Assembly (NCBI RefSeq): GCF_023223525.1
Contig: NZ_JALPRX010000034.1
Coordinates: forward strand, 44,727-108,726
Source: Roseomonas acroporae
GTDB lineage: Bacteria > Pseudomonadota > Alphaproteobacteria > Acetobacterales > Acetobacteraceae
DNA length: 64,000 nucleotides
Direction: 5' to 3'
Both the position numbers and the translations under genes were made by a program. Positions 40,781-48,951 of the stretch are shown piece after piece. Every line of letters starts with the position of its first letter. Position 1 is the stretch's first letter. Below the pieces are notes generated by a model. The model had not been told where the DNA came from and searched no databases. It worked only from the letters and a program-made list of their open reading frames with translations.

Positions 40781-42579
40781 CACTTCACGCTCCCGGCCGC
40801 ACCGGCCGGCGGGCCGGCGAAGCTCTCGGCGAAGGGGCCGATCGCCACCATGTCCACCTCGATCAGGCGCGGGCCCTCGGCGGCCAGCGCCCGGTCCAGC
40901 GCGGCGGGGAAGTCGGCGACGTCCGAGACGCGCTCGTGCGGCAGGCCGACCGCGCCGCAGATCATCGAGAAGTCCGGCGTCAGGATGTTGGAGTAGACGT
41001 GCCGGCCGCCATACTGCGCGTCCTGGATGTTGCGGATCACGCCGTAGCCGCGGTCGTTCATCAGCACGAACACCATCCCGGCCCGCATCTCGACCGCCGT
41101 CGCCAGCTCGCCGATCATGAGCTGCGAGCCGCCGTCGCCCAGCAGCGTCACCGCCTTGCCGAGGCCGGCCATGGCGGCGCCGATGCCCATGGCGATGCCC
41201 TGGCCGATGCCGCCGCCCAGCGCGTGCACGCCGAGATGCGGCGCCGCCAGCTTCACGTAGCGGTTGCCGAAGGTGCTGTTGGAAATGGTGACGTCGCGCA
41301 CCCAGGGCAGCGCGCCGGCCTGCACGCGTTCGCTGATCGCGTCGGCGAGCGGGGCGTAGGGGCCGAGCACGCGGCGCAGCGCCGCCTCGGAACGCGCGCG
41401 CGCCGGGGCGATGCCGTCCAGGAAGGCGGGGTCGGTGGCGAGCTTCTCCGGCAGGCGGGCGAGCAGCCCCTCCAGCACCAGCCGGGCGTCGCCGGCCAGG
41501 AACAGGTCCACCGGGTAGTTGCGGCCGGCCTGGGTGCCGTCGGCATCCACCTGCACCAGCGTCGCCGGCAGCCGCATCTGGTTGTTGCGCGTCTCGTTGC
41601 CGCGCAGGCGGGAGCCGACGACGATCATCAGGTCGGATTGCTCGTAGAGCGCCTGCGCGTCCGGCGTCATGTTGAAGGCGCCGAGCGAGCGCGGATGGCC
41701 TTCCGGCACCACGGCGCGGCCGTTGGTGCTGGTGACGGCGGCGAAGCCGCGCTCGACCAGCGCCGTGGCCGCCGCCGCGGCGCCACGCGCGCCGCCGCCG
41801 AGCCAGAGCATCGGCCGCTCGGCCTGCAGCACCAGCTCGGCCAACGCGTCGAGCTGCGCGGCATCGGGCACCTGGACCGCCGGCGTCAGCGTCGCCGGCC
41901 AGGCGCGGCCACGCACCTTCACGCGTTGCACGTCCACCGGGATCTCCAGCGAGACCGGGCCGGTGGGCGCCGCGAGGGCCGCGTTGGCGGCGGCGAGAAG
42001 CTGGTCCACCGCCTGCGCCGGCTCCCAGACGCGCACATAGGCCTTGCTGACGGCCTTGAGCATGTCCGGCTGGCGCGGCACGTCGTGGATGGCGGCGCGG
42101 TCGCGGTCCATGAAGGGCCGGTCGATCTGCGTCGTGATGTGCAGCACGGGCGAGCCGGCGGTCAGCGCCTCCACCTGCGAGCCCGCCGCGTTGCCCGCCG
42201 CCGTGCCGGTGCTGGTGATGCAGACGCCGAGCGAGCGCGTCACGCGCGCATAGGAATCGGCCATGTTCATGGCGCCGGCCTCGCCGCGCGCCGGGACGAA
42301 GCGGATGCGGCCCTGGCGCGCGATGGCGTCGAGGATCGGCATGTTGTGGATCGAGATCACGCCGAAGACGGTGGTGACGCCGATCTCGGCCAGGGCGCGG
42401 GCGATCAGGTCGCCCACCGGCTCCTCCGCGGCGAGGCGGCCGATGCGGGCGTTCGGGGTGGCGGTCGGGGCGAGATCCATGGCGGCGGCGTCCGTCTGTG
42501 CGTGGTTGGTCGTCTTGCTTCCCTGGGCGCCGCCCATGGACAGCGTGGAGGCGGTTGTCGGACCGGCGAGGACGGTCAT
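40780..42579 (-). CDS. thiamine diphosphate-dependent enzyme, acetolactate synthase/benzoylformate decarboxylase-like
   Basis: 599 residues. N-terminal pyrimidine-binding domain with FGVISIHNMPILDAI and the catalytic glutamate region FVPARGEAGAMNMADSYAR; middle domain RPMLWLGGGARG; C-terminal pyrophosphate domain with LLGDGGSQLMIGELATAV and NDRGYGVIRNIQ, the GDG-to-N motif binding Mg2+. The family includes 2-keto acid decarboxylases and carboligases. In this operon it may decarboxylate a keto acid to an aldehyde for the downstream dehydrogenase. The first 50 residues are variable, so the start may be later. ATGA overlap with the IclR gene. Confidence 0.9.
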   Translation of the reverse strand: MTVLAGPTTASTLSMGGAQGSKTTNHAQTDAAAMDLAPTATPNARIGRLAAEEPVGDLIARALAEIGVTTVFGVISIHNMPILDAIARQGRIRFVPARGEAGAMNMADSYARVTRSLGVCITSTGTAAGNAAGSQVEALTAGSPVLHITTQIDRPFMDRDRAAIHDVPRQPDMLKAVSKAYVRVWEPAQAVDQLLAAANAALAAPTGPVSLEIPVDVQRVKVRGRAWPATLTPAVQVPDAAQLDALAELVLQAERPMLWLGGGARGAAAAATALVERGFAAVTSTNGRAVVPEGHPRSLGAFNMTPDAQALYEQSDLMIVVGSRLRGNETRNNQMRLPATLVQVDADGTQAGRNYPVDLFLAGDARLVLEGLLARLPEKLATDPAFLDGIAPARARSEAALRRVLGPYAPLADAISERVQAGALPWVRDVTISNSTFGNRYVKLAAPHLGVHALGGGIGQGIAMGIGAAMAGLGKAVTLLGDGGSQLMIGELATAVEMRAGMVFVLMNDRGYGVIRNIQDAQYGGRHVYSNILTPDFSMICGAVGLPHERVSDVADFPAALDRALAAEGPRLIEVDMVAIGPFAESFAGPPAGAAGSVK

Positions 42580-43439
42580 GCCACCTTGTCCTTCCAGAGC
42601 AGGTCCGGCGCGGCACGGCGCGCGGGGCCGTGCCAGCCGAGCCGGCGCGAGATCTCCTCGGCGGCCTCGGCCACGGCGTCGCCGATGCGGCGATGCGCGG
42701 CCTCGCCGTCGAAGTCGGCGGAATGGCCGGAGACGTTGATCGCCGCCACCGGCTGGCCGGAGGCATCGAGCACCGCGGCCGCCACGGAGGAGATGCCGGC
42801 CTCGTAGTGGCCCTCGCTCCAGGCGAGGCCGCTCTCGCGGTCGGCGTCGAGCCGCTCGCGGAGCTGCGGCAGCGTCACCGCCGTGTGCGTCGTGGCGGCG
42901 GGCATGGCGGCGCCGGCATACATGCGCGCGACGCGCTCGGCCGGCAGGTGGGCCAGGATGATGCGCCCCATGTTGGCGGCGTGCGCCGGCAGCCGGGAGC
43001 CGACGCGGATGTTGCTGGCGAAGGCGTGGTTCGGCGTGCGGCGCACCACGTAGACCACCTCCATCCCGTCCAGCACGCCGAGATGCGCGGAAAGACCGAG
43101 CCGCTCGGCGAGGCGCGTCAGCACCGGCACCGCGACCTGCACCAGGTCCTCGGAGAAGAAGGCCTGCGCCGCCATGCCGATCAGCCCGAGGCCGATGCGC
43201 CAGCCCGGCTTGTCGTCGCCGCGCGGCTCGATGAAGCGCTCCGCCTCCAGCGTGTGCAGCAGCCGCAGCAGGGTGGTGCGGTTGATGCCCAGCTCGCGCG
43301 CGGTGCGCGCCATGTTGGTCACCGGGTCGCCCTCGGCGATGTGGCGCAGCAGGCGGGCGGCGCGCTGCACGGGCGGGGAGAGGTAGGCGCCCTCGGCGTC
43401 CCGCTCCTCGTCCTTTTCGACGGCCTTCGGATCAGCCAT
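42576..43439 (-). CDS. IclR-family transcriptional regulator
   Basis: 287 residues from ATG 43439. N-terminal winged helix: SPPVQRAARLLRHIAEGD, ARTARELGINRTTLLRLLHTLEAERFI. C-terminal effector domain: LSAHLGVLDGMEVVYVVRR, LPAHAANMGRIILAHLP, and VAAAVLDASGQPVAAINVSG. IclR proteins usually sense aromatic or organic acids. It is embedded in the middle of the operon it most likely controls, overlapping the hydrolase gene by 8 bases upstream and the ThDP gene by 4 bases downstream. GTTC/GAAC dyads at 47925-47947 are good candidates for its target. Confidence 0.93.
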   Translation of the reverse strand: MADPKAVEKDEERDAEGAYLSPPVQRAARLLRHIAEGDPVTNMARTARELGINRTTLLRLLHTLEAERFIEPRGDDKPGWRIGLGLIGMAAQAFFSEDLVQVAVPVLTRLAERLGLSAHLGVLDGMEVVYVVRRTPNHAFASNIRVGSRLPAHAANMGRIILAHLPAERVARMYAGAAMPAATTHTAVTLPQLRERLDADRESGLAWSEGHYEAGISSVAAAVLDASGQPVAAINVSGHSADFDGEAAHRRIGDAVAEAAEEISRRLGWHGPARRAAPDLLWKDKVA

Positions 43440-44256
43440 GGCCGGCCTCCAGCGCCAGCGCGGCGAGGCGGGCGGCGACCAGCGCGGGGTTCTCCTGCGG
43501 CAGGGCGTGGCCGGCATCCGCGACGAATTCCAGGCCGAGCGGGCGCACCAGCGCGGCGTGCGCGGCGCTTGCGTTGTCGGGCGGCGTCACCACGTCCTCG
43601 GCGCCGCACAGCACCAGCGTCGGCGCCGCGACATGCGCGGCATCCGCCACGAGGTCGCCGGCGCCGAGCGCGCGCACGGCCCGGGCGTAGCCATCCGGCC
43701 GCACCGCGCCCATCGCGGCCCGGACGCCGGCGAGCACGGCGGGCTTCGCCTCGGGGCGATGCACGAGGCGCGCGGCGCGGGCGGCGGCGAAGGCGGTGGG
43801 GCCGAGCTTCGCCAGGTCGTCGATGCGCGCCTGCACCTTGGCCGGCAGCGGGGCGCCCTCGGGCACGCCGTAGCCGAGCGCCGGGGAGAGCAGCGCCAGC
43901 GCCGCGACGCGGCCGGGATGGGCGGCGGCGAAGCGCGCCGCGAACAGCGCGCCGAGCGAATGGCCGGCGAGCACGATGCGCTCCAGGCCGAGCGCGTCCA
44001 GCACAAGCGCCAGCGCCTCGGCGTAGTGCGCGGGGGTCGGGGCGGCGGCCGGCAGGTTGTCGGACTCGCCGTAGCCGGGCGCGTCCCAGGCCAGCGCGTC
44101 GATGGCGGGATCGAGGGCGGCCAGCACCGGCGCCCAGGTGCCGCCATTGCTGCCGATGCCGTGCAGCAGCACCAGCGGCAGCGTCCTGCCGTTCCCCGGG
44201 CGGCGCAGCAGCGCGACGCCGGCGGCGCGCTCGTGGCGGAGGGTGGCGGCGCTCAT
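43432..44256 (-). CDS. alpha/beta fold hydrolase
   Basis: 274 residues. Oxyanion HGIGSNGGTW, nucleophile S100 in AGHSLGAL, acid in CGAEDVVTP, histidine in DAGHALPQENP: complete triad. Similar to enol-lactone or meta-cleavage product hydrolases. It overlaps the SDR gene stop by 4 bases (44253-44256) and the IclR start by 8 bases. In an oxygenase operon it probably opens a lactone or cleaves a ring-fission product. Confidence 0.92.
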   Translation of the reverse strand: MSAATLRHERAAGVALLRRPGNGRTLPLVLLHGIGSNGGTWAPVLAALDPAIDALAWDAPGYGESDNLPAAAPTPAHYAEALALVLDALGLERIVLAGHSLGALFAARFAAAHPGRVAALALLSPALGYGVPEGAPLPAKVQARIDDLAKLGPTAFAAARAARLVHRPEAKPAVLAGVRAAMGAVRPDGYARAVRALGAGDLVADAAHVAAPTLVLCGAEDVVTPPDNASAAHAALVRPLGLEFVADAGHALPQENPALVAARLAALALEAGHG

Positions 44257-45047
44257 GTGAAGACGAAGCCCGCATCGACCGGCAGCACCTGCCCGGTCAG
44301 GGCCAGCGCGCCTTGGGTGAGCAGGAAGGCGATGGTGGCGGTGATGTCCTCGGGGTCCTGCGGGCCGGGCACGGCGCGGCCGGTCTCGTAGAGGCGGTGG
44401 CGCTCCTCGGGCACGTACTCGGTCGCCTCGCAGCGCATGATGCCGGGGGCGACGGCGACGATGCCGACGCCGCGCGGCCCGAGCTCGCGCGAGAGGGAGC
44501 GCGTCATCGCCATCACCGCGCCCTTGGAGGAGGTGTAGGCGAGCAGCCGCGGCGCGCCCCAGAGCGCGGTGTCGGAGGCGAGGTTGACGATGCGGCCGCT
44601 GCCGGAGGCGACCAGCAGCGGCGCGAAGGCCCGCGTCACCAGCCAGGTGCCGCGCACGTTCACCGTCATCACCCGGTCCCAGGTGGCGATCTCGAGCTGG
44701 TCGAACTCCGGCCCGCCGATCCCCGTCGCGATCGCGGCGTTGTTGACCAGGCCGTGCACCACGCCCTCCCGCGCCGCCACGCCGTCGGCCAGCGCCTGGA
44801 TGCTGGCCGGGTCGGCGAGGTCGACCGGCAGGAAGCGCGCCTCGGCGCCGTTCGCGGCGAGCGAGGCCGCCGTGTCGCGGCCGGCATCTTCCAGGATGTC
44901 GGCCAGGACCAGCCGGGCGCCGGCGGCGGCGCAGGTCTCGGCGATGGCGCGGCCGACGCCGCGCGCTGCCCCGGTCACCACCACGGTACGGCCGGCGAGC
45001 ATTCCGCCCCGCTGTTGCTGCCCGCCCCGCTGTTGCTGCATGGTCAT
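44253..45047 (-). CDS. short-chain dehydrogenase/reductase
   Basis: 264 residues. VVVTGAARGVGRAIAE (cofactor), VNNAAIATG, catalytic serine in VNLASDTALWG, YTSSKGAVMAM (Y-x3-K), APGIMRCEATEYVPEE. NAD-type acid at VLADI. Probably oxidises a diol or hydroxy intermediate of the pathway. The N-terminus carries a duplicated QQQRGG from an 18-base DNA tandem repeat (around 45004-45039), which sets it apart from relatives and may be dispensable. ATG 45047 follows GGGAGCGCGGACG. Confidence 0.92.
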   Translation of the reverse strand: MTMQQQRGGQQQRGGMLAGRTVVVTGAARGVGRAIAETCAAAGARLVLADILEDAGRDTAASLAANGAEARFLPVDLADPASIQALADGVAAREGVVHGLVNNAAIATGIGGPEFDQLEIATWDRVMTVNVRGTWLVTRAFAPLLVASGSGRIVNLASDTALWGAPRLLAYTSSKGAVMAMTRSLSRELGPRGVGIVAVAPGIMRCEATEYVPEERHRLYETGRAVPGPQDPEDITATIAFLLTQGALALTGQVLPVDAGFVFT

Positions 45048-45072
45048 CGTCCGCGCTCCCTGCCGAGGCCGA

Positions 45073-45957
45073 TCAGTGCGCGGCGCGGGGGATGTAGTGC
45101 AGCACCCGCGTCTCGATCGCGGCGACCGCCCAGTACATCGCGATGCCGATCACGGTGAGCAGGCCGATCGCGTTGAACACCATGGCGGTGTTGGCCTGGC
45201 CCTCGCCGTAGGTGATGAGGTAGCCGAGGCCGACCTCGCCGCCCACCAGCTCGCCCACCGTGATGCCGATCACGGCCAGCGTCGCGCCGATGCGCAGCCC
45301 CGCCATCAGGTTCGGCATCGAGGAGGGGAACAGCACCTTCCAGAAGATCTGCGACTTCCTCATGCTGTAGGCGCGGGCGAGGTTGACGAGGTCGCGGTCC
45401 ACCGTGCGCATGGATTGCAGCACGTTCACCAGGATGGGGAAGAACACCACCAGCACGGTGACGATCAGCTTCGGCCAGGCGTTGTAGCCGAACCACAGGA
45501 TGAACAGCGGCGCGAAGGCGACCTTGGGCGCGATCTGCAGCGCCAGCAGGTAGGGCGAGAGCACCTTCTCCCAGAGCGGCGACAGGCCCAGCGCGTAGCC
45601 GAAGGCCGCACCGAGCAGCCCGCCCGCCAGGAAGCCCACCACCGACATGGTCGCGGTGGAAACGAAGTGCATCACCAGGTTCTCCTGCTCGTACATGCGC
45701 ACGAGCTCGGAGAGGCAGTCGGTCACCTGCGGGATGATGTACTTCGGCACGCCGAGCAGCGGCGGCAGGAACTGCCAGGCCAGCAGCACCGCCACCAGCA
45801 CGGCGAGGCTCGCCGCCGGCACCAGGGCGGCGCCGGCCCAGTCGCGCCAGAGCGGGCGGGCGGGGGCGGCCGGGGCCGTCACGGCGGCAGCGGCGGCGGC
45901 GGGCACGGCCGCGGCCGGCGCCTCGGCGGAGTCGGTCATGGTCATGGTCCTGCTCAT
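45073..45957 (-). CDS. ABC transporter permease, SsuC/TauC type
   Basis: 294 residues, inner-membrane, about six helices after an alanine/proline-rich N-terminal tail of 35 residues. The EAA loop that contacts the ATPase reads ARAYSMRKSQIFWKVLFPSSMPNLMAGLRIG in sections. VGELVGGEVGLGYLI and the final helices are typical of the nitrate/sulfonate/taurine group. It pairs with the ATPase and receptor encoded just upstream. Substrate probably an organic acid or aromatic consumed by the operon's enzymes. Confidence 0.92.
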   Translation of the reverse strand: MSRTMTMTDSAEAPAAAVPAAAAAAVTAPAAPARPLWRDWAGAALVPAASLAVLVAVLLAWQFLPPLLGVPKYIIPQVTDCLSELVRMYEQENLVMHFVSTATMSVVGFLAGGLLGAAFGYALGLSPLWEKVLSPYLLALQIAPKVAFAPLFILWFGYNAWPKLIVTVLVVFFPILVNVLQSMRTVDRDLVNLARAYSMRKSQIFWKVLFPSSMPNLMAGLRIGATLAVIGITVGELVGGEVGLGYLITYGEGQANTAMVFNAIGLLTVIGIAMYWAVAAIETRVLHYIPRAAH

Positions 45958-45973
45958 CGTCCCCTCCCCCGCC

Positions 45974-46963
45974 TCACTGGCCGACGAAGTCGTTGGTGTA
46001 GAGATCCGCGACCGGCACGGCGGTCTGGATGATGCTGTTCTCGACGTAGAACTTCTGCACCGTGCGCAGCCGCTCCGCGTCGAACCGGCCGAGCGCGTCG
46101 GGCGGGTTGGTCGGGTACACGTCGGCGACGTAGCGGCGCAGGATCCGCTCCATCTCCGCCTCCTTGCCGGCGTGCTGCGGCACGGCGGCGACGAAGTCGC
46201 GCGCGGCGGCGGCCGGGTCCTGCATGCAGTCGCGCACCGCGTGCAGCAGCCCGCCGACGAAGCCGCGCAGCACCGCCGGGCGACGCTGCACGGTCTGGTC
46301 GGAGGCGAACACCGCCTGCGCCATGGCCGGGAACACCGCGTCGATCGGGAAGTGGTCGAGCGCCGTGCCGGCCTGCTCGATCGCGTCGGACCAGTCCGGC
46401 GTCGCCATGATGGCGTCGAGCGAGCCCGCGATCATCAGCTGCGTCATGCCGGCCGCGCCCACCGCCTGGATCTGCAGGTCGGTGCGCTTCAGCCCGCTCG
46501 CCGCGAGCACGCCGAGCAGCGCGTAGTAGCCCGTGTCCTGGTAGCCGATCACGCCGACCTTCCTGCCGCGCAGGTCGCCGAAGCCCTTGATGCCGACCGC
46601 CTTGCGCGCCGCCACCTGGAAGATCGGCCGGCCGCCGAGCAGCGCGACGCCGCGCACCGGCAGGCCGTTGGCGCGCACGATCATCGTGGTTTCGCCGACG
46701 CCGCCGCCGAGGTCGGCGTTGCCCACCGCCACCTGCTTGGCCGTGTCGGCGCCGCCGCGGCCGGTCTGGAAGGTCACCTCGAGGCCGGCCGACGTGAAGT
46801 AGCCGCGCTTCTGCGCGACGTGGTGCGGCATGAAGGCCGGCAGGAAGGAGGGGGCGGGGAAGAGGTAGCTCACCGCCTCGGCCGCGCGGGCGCGGTGCAG
46901 CGCGGGGGCGGCCAGCAGCGTGCCCAGGGCGGCGCGGAGCGCGGTCCGGCGGGTGAGGCGCAT
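45974..46963 (-). CDS. ABC transporter substrate-binding protein, NMT1/TauA type
   Basis: 329 residues from ATG 46963, chosen because AAGGAGACAACGCG precedes it. A GTG at 47017 overlaps the ATPase stop and would add 18 residues, leaving the leader inside. Leader RLTRRTALRAALGTLLAAPALHRARA has twin arginines. Mature NMT1 fold: PHHVAQKRGYFTSAGLEVTFQ, GGADTAKQVAVGNADLGGG, LRGRKVGVIGYQDTGYYALLG. Receptor for the importer formed with the neighbouring permease and ATPase. Confidence 0.92.
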   Translation of the reverse strand: MRLTRRTALRAALGTLLAAPALHRARAAEAVSYLFPAPSFLPAFMPHHVAQKRGYFTSAGLEVTFQTGRGGADTAKQVAVGNADLGGGVGETTMIVRANGLPVRGVALLGGRPIFQVAARKAVGIKGFGDLRGRKVGVIGYQDTGYYALLGVLAASGLKRTDLQIQAVGAAGMTQLMIAGSLDAIMATPDWSDAIEQAGTALDHFPIDAVFPAMAQAVFASDQTVQRRPAVLRGFVGGLLHAVRDCMQDPAAAARDFVAAVPQHAGKEAEMERILRRYVADVYPTNPPDALGRFDAERLRTVQKFYVENSIIQTAVPVADLYTNDFVGQ

Positions 46964-47013
46964 CGCGTTGTCTCCTTGCGCGGCGGCGGGAACGGGGCTG
47001 TCGGTTGCGGGCA

Positions 47014-47808
47014 TCACGCGTCCACCTTCTCGTCGAGATGCAGCATGCTGAAGATGTGCGACATGATGTCCTGCGCGCGCGGCAGGGCGCGGCGGGCGAT
47101 CGGGTTCTCGCGGTCGGGCAGGTCCACCTCGATCTCCTCGACGATGCGGCCGGGCCGCTCGCTCATCACGAAGATGCGGTCGGACATGGCGACCGCCTCG
47201 GAGAGGTCGTGGGTGATCAGCACGGTGGTGACGCCGGAGCCGCTGATCGTCTCGGCGAAGGAGCGTTGCAGCACCAGCTTGGTCTGCGCGTCGAGCGCCG
47301 AGAAGGGCTCGTCGAGCAGCACCACGTCGGGGTCGATCGCCAGCGTCCGCGCCAGCGCCGCGCGCTGCCGCTGCCCGCCCGAGAGCTGGTGCGGGTAGCG
47401 CTCGGCGAAGTCGAGCAGCCGGCAGCGCTTCAGCTCGGCGAGCGCCCGCTCGCGCCGCTGGGCACCGTTCAGCGGGCGGGTCTCCAGGCCGAACTCGACG
47501 TTGTGGACGATGGTCCGCCAGGGCAGCAGCAGGTCCTTCTGCAGCATGAAGCCGACATGCGGGCTCGGCCCGGTCACCGGCTCGCCGCCCAGCGTCACCC
47601 TGCCCTCGGTCGGGCGGTCGAGGCCGGCCACCATGTTCAGGATGGTGCTCTTGCCGCAGCCGGAGGGACCGACCACGGCGACGAACTCGCCCCGGCGGAC
47701 GGAGAAGGAGAGCTTCTCCACCGCCGTGAACAGGGCGCCCGGCGCCCCGCGCGCCGGGAAGCGGCGGGTCACCTCGTCGAGCTCGAGCGCGGGTGCGTTG
47801 TTCAGCAT
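47014..47808 (-). CDS. ABC transporter ATP-binding protein, SsuB/TauB type
   Basis: 264 residues. Walker A GPSGCGKSTILNMVAGL, Q-loop GFMLQKDLLLPWRTI, signature QLSGGQRQRAALARTL, Walker B DVVLLDEPFSALD, H-loop LITHDLSEAVAMSDRI. The KDLLLPWRT form is typical of the nitrate/sulfonate/taurine importers. First gene of the 14-gene operon; the promoter region upstream (47809-48205) has a TTGACA box and GTTC/GAAC dyads. Confidence 0.94.
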   Translation of the reverse strand: MLNNAPALELDEVTRRFPARGAPGALFTAVEKLSFSVRRGEFVAVVGPSGCGKSTILNMVAGLDRPTEGRVTLGGEPVTGPSPHVGFMLQKDLLLPWRTIVHNVEFGLETRPLNGAQRRERALAELKRCRLLDFAERYPHQLSGGQRQRAALARTLAIDPDVVLLDEPFSALDAQTKLVLQRSFAETISGSGVTTVLITHDLSEAVAMSDRIFVMSERPGRIVEEIEVDLPDRENPIARRALPRAQDIMSHIFSMLHLDEKVDA

Positions 47809-47924
47809 GAGCCTCGTTCCAGAACCCTGTGCGTTGCGCCGGCCGTTGCCGTGGCGCCGATCGGCCGTGGCGCGGAATCTCCTGCCGCCCCGGTCGGCGT
47901 CGCCGCCTCGTACCGCCCCTGTGT

Positions 47925-47947
47925 GTTCTTATTTGAACTTGATGTTC
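47925..47947. promoter_or_regulatory. overlapping GTTC/GAAC dyads, candidate IclR operator
   Basis: GTTC-TTATTT-GAAC-TTGAT-GTTC contains two overlapping inverted repeats (14 and 13 bases). PcaR/PcaU-type IclR regulators bind GTTCGAT..C..AC-like palindromes, so the half-site GTTC fits. It lies just downstream of the predicted minus-strand transcription start, about 120 bases before the ATPase start codon. Confidence 0.45.
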
Positions 47948-47957
47948 GTGTTAGCGA

Positions 47958-47988
47958 CATATGGCCGCAGATCACGCCGGCCTGTCAA
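47958..47988 (-). promoter_or_regulatory. putative promoter of the 14-gene operon
   Basis: On the minus strand a consensus TTGACA (47988-47983) is followed after 18-19 bases by CCATAT/CATATG (47964-47958). The predicted RNA start is near 47950, directly next to the GTTC/GAAC dyads, so a bound repressor would block it. Confidence 0.45.
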
Positions 47989-48174
47989 CGCTTTTCGGCG
48001 CAGCGCGGGCGCGCTCCTGCCCTCTTGTTGACCATTTCTCGAATTTGTTCGCACTCCAACGATCCACCGCCCAAGGAATGGGCAGATCGGCAGCGGACAG
48101 GCGCCGGTGCCTGTCACAAGTCGAAACATTCCCGCCGGCCCGCGGCTGTTGTCCCACCCGACACCTTCTGGTAG

Positions 48175-48189
48175 TGCGAGCCATTCTCA
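48175..48189. promoter_or_regulatory. Fur-like box upstream of the PepSY/DUF2271 genes
   Basis: TGCGAGCCATTCTCA matches 12 of 15 positions of the general Fur box TGAGAATNATTCTCA, with N counted as a match. It ends 16 bases before the ATG at 48206. Iron-dependent repression would suit a reductase-like system. Match by eye only; GC-rich genomes give chance hits, but this segment is AT-richer than its surroundings. Confidence 0.4.
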
Positions 48190-48205
48190 ACAATGCCCGA
48201 CGAAG

Positions 48206-48940
48206 ATGCGGCACGATCCTGTCCGTCGCGCCCGAGCCGGGTTGCGTCCCACCCCCCCCTCCCTCGTCGCCACGGACCGGCCGCACGCAAGTGCGGTGTC
48301 CGGCGCCGCGGCGCGGGCGCGCGCGGCGCCCGGGACCGGCAGCCGCGCCTTCTGGCTGCGGCACCTGCACCGGTGGCACTGGATCAGCTCGGCGATCTGC
48401 CTGATCGGCATGCTGCTCTTCGCTGCCACCGGCATCACGCTGAACCACGCCGCCGACATCCCCGCGACGCCGCGCACCACGACGCGCGAGGCGACCCTGC
48501 CGGCGCCGCTGCTCGCCGCCCTCGCCGAAGGCCGCGCCGACGGCCGCGCCGTGGTGCCCGAGCCGGTGCGGCGGTGGATCGGCCGGGAGTTCGGGGCGAG
48601 CGCCGACCGCGAGGCCGAGTGGTCGCGCGACGAGGTCTACGTGCCGCTGCCGCGCCCGGGCGGCGACGCCTTCCTCACCATCGACCGCGGGAGCGGCGCG
48701 GTGCAGTACGAGGAGACGACGCGCGGCTGGATCGCCTGGCTGAACGACCTGCACAAGGGCCGCAACACCGGTGCCGCCTGGTCCTGGTTCATCGACGCCT
48801 TCGCCGTCGCCTGCCTCGTCTTCTGCGTCACCGGCCTGTTCCTGCTGCACCTGCATGCCGGCGCGCGGCCCCTCACCTGGCCGCTGGTCGGGCTCGGGCT
48901 GGCGCTGCCGCTGCTCCTCGTCATCCTGTCCATCCATTGA
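48206..48940 (+). CDS. PepSY-associated transmembrane protein
   Basis: About 244 residues if it starts at ATG 48206; a GTG at 48296 is possible, and the start is uncertain because no good ribosome site is visible. Three membrane helices: about 58-80 after HLHRWHWISS, then two near the C-terminus (WFIDAFAVACLVFCVTGLF and a final LLVILSIH helix), with a PepSY-like extracytoplasmic domain between. Conserved histidines flank the helices (LHRWHW, LNHA, LHKG, LHLHA) and could bind heme. Such proteins are thought to carry electrons across the membrane. First gene of a set with DUF2271, DUF4198, ApbE and a flavoprotein reductase. Confidence 0.83.
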   Translation: MRHDPVRRARAGLRPTPPSLVATDRPHASAVSGAAARARAAPGTGSRAFWLRHLHRWHWISSAICLIGMLLFAATGITLNHAADIPATPRTTTREATLPAPLLAALAEGRADGRAVVPEPVRRWIGREFGASADREAEWSRDEVYVPLPRPGGDAFLTIDRGSGAVQYEETTRGWIAWLNDLHKGRNTGAAWSWFIDAFAVACLVFCVTGLFLLHLHAGARPLTWPLVGLGLALPLLLVILSIH

Positions 48941-48951
48941 GGCACACCCGC

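Larger units (their letters stand above)
47809..48205. other. 397-base divergent control region
   Basis: Between the catabolic ABC operon (minus) and the PepSY electron-transfer genes (plus). It is visibly less GC-rich around 47920-48070. It holds the minus-strand promoter, GTTC/GAAC dyads and a Fur-like box near the right edge. An open frame runs from 48107 into the PepSY gene but crosses the Fur-like box and has no leader-like features, so I treat it as non-coding. Confidence 0.55.

Noticed and set aside
48107..48205. N-terminal extension of the PepSY protein from ATG 48107
   Set aside because: It would run through the Fur-like box and adds a serine/proline-rich segment without leader features; a downstream start is preferred, though not proven.
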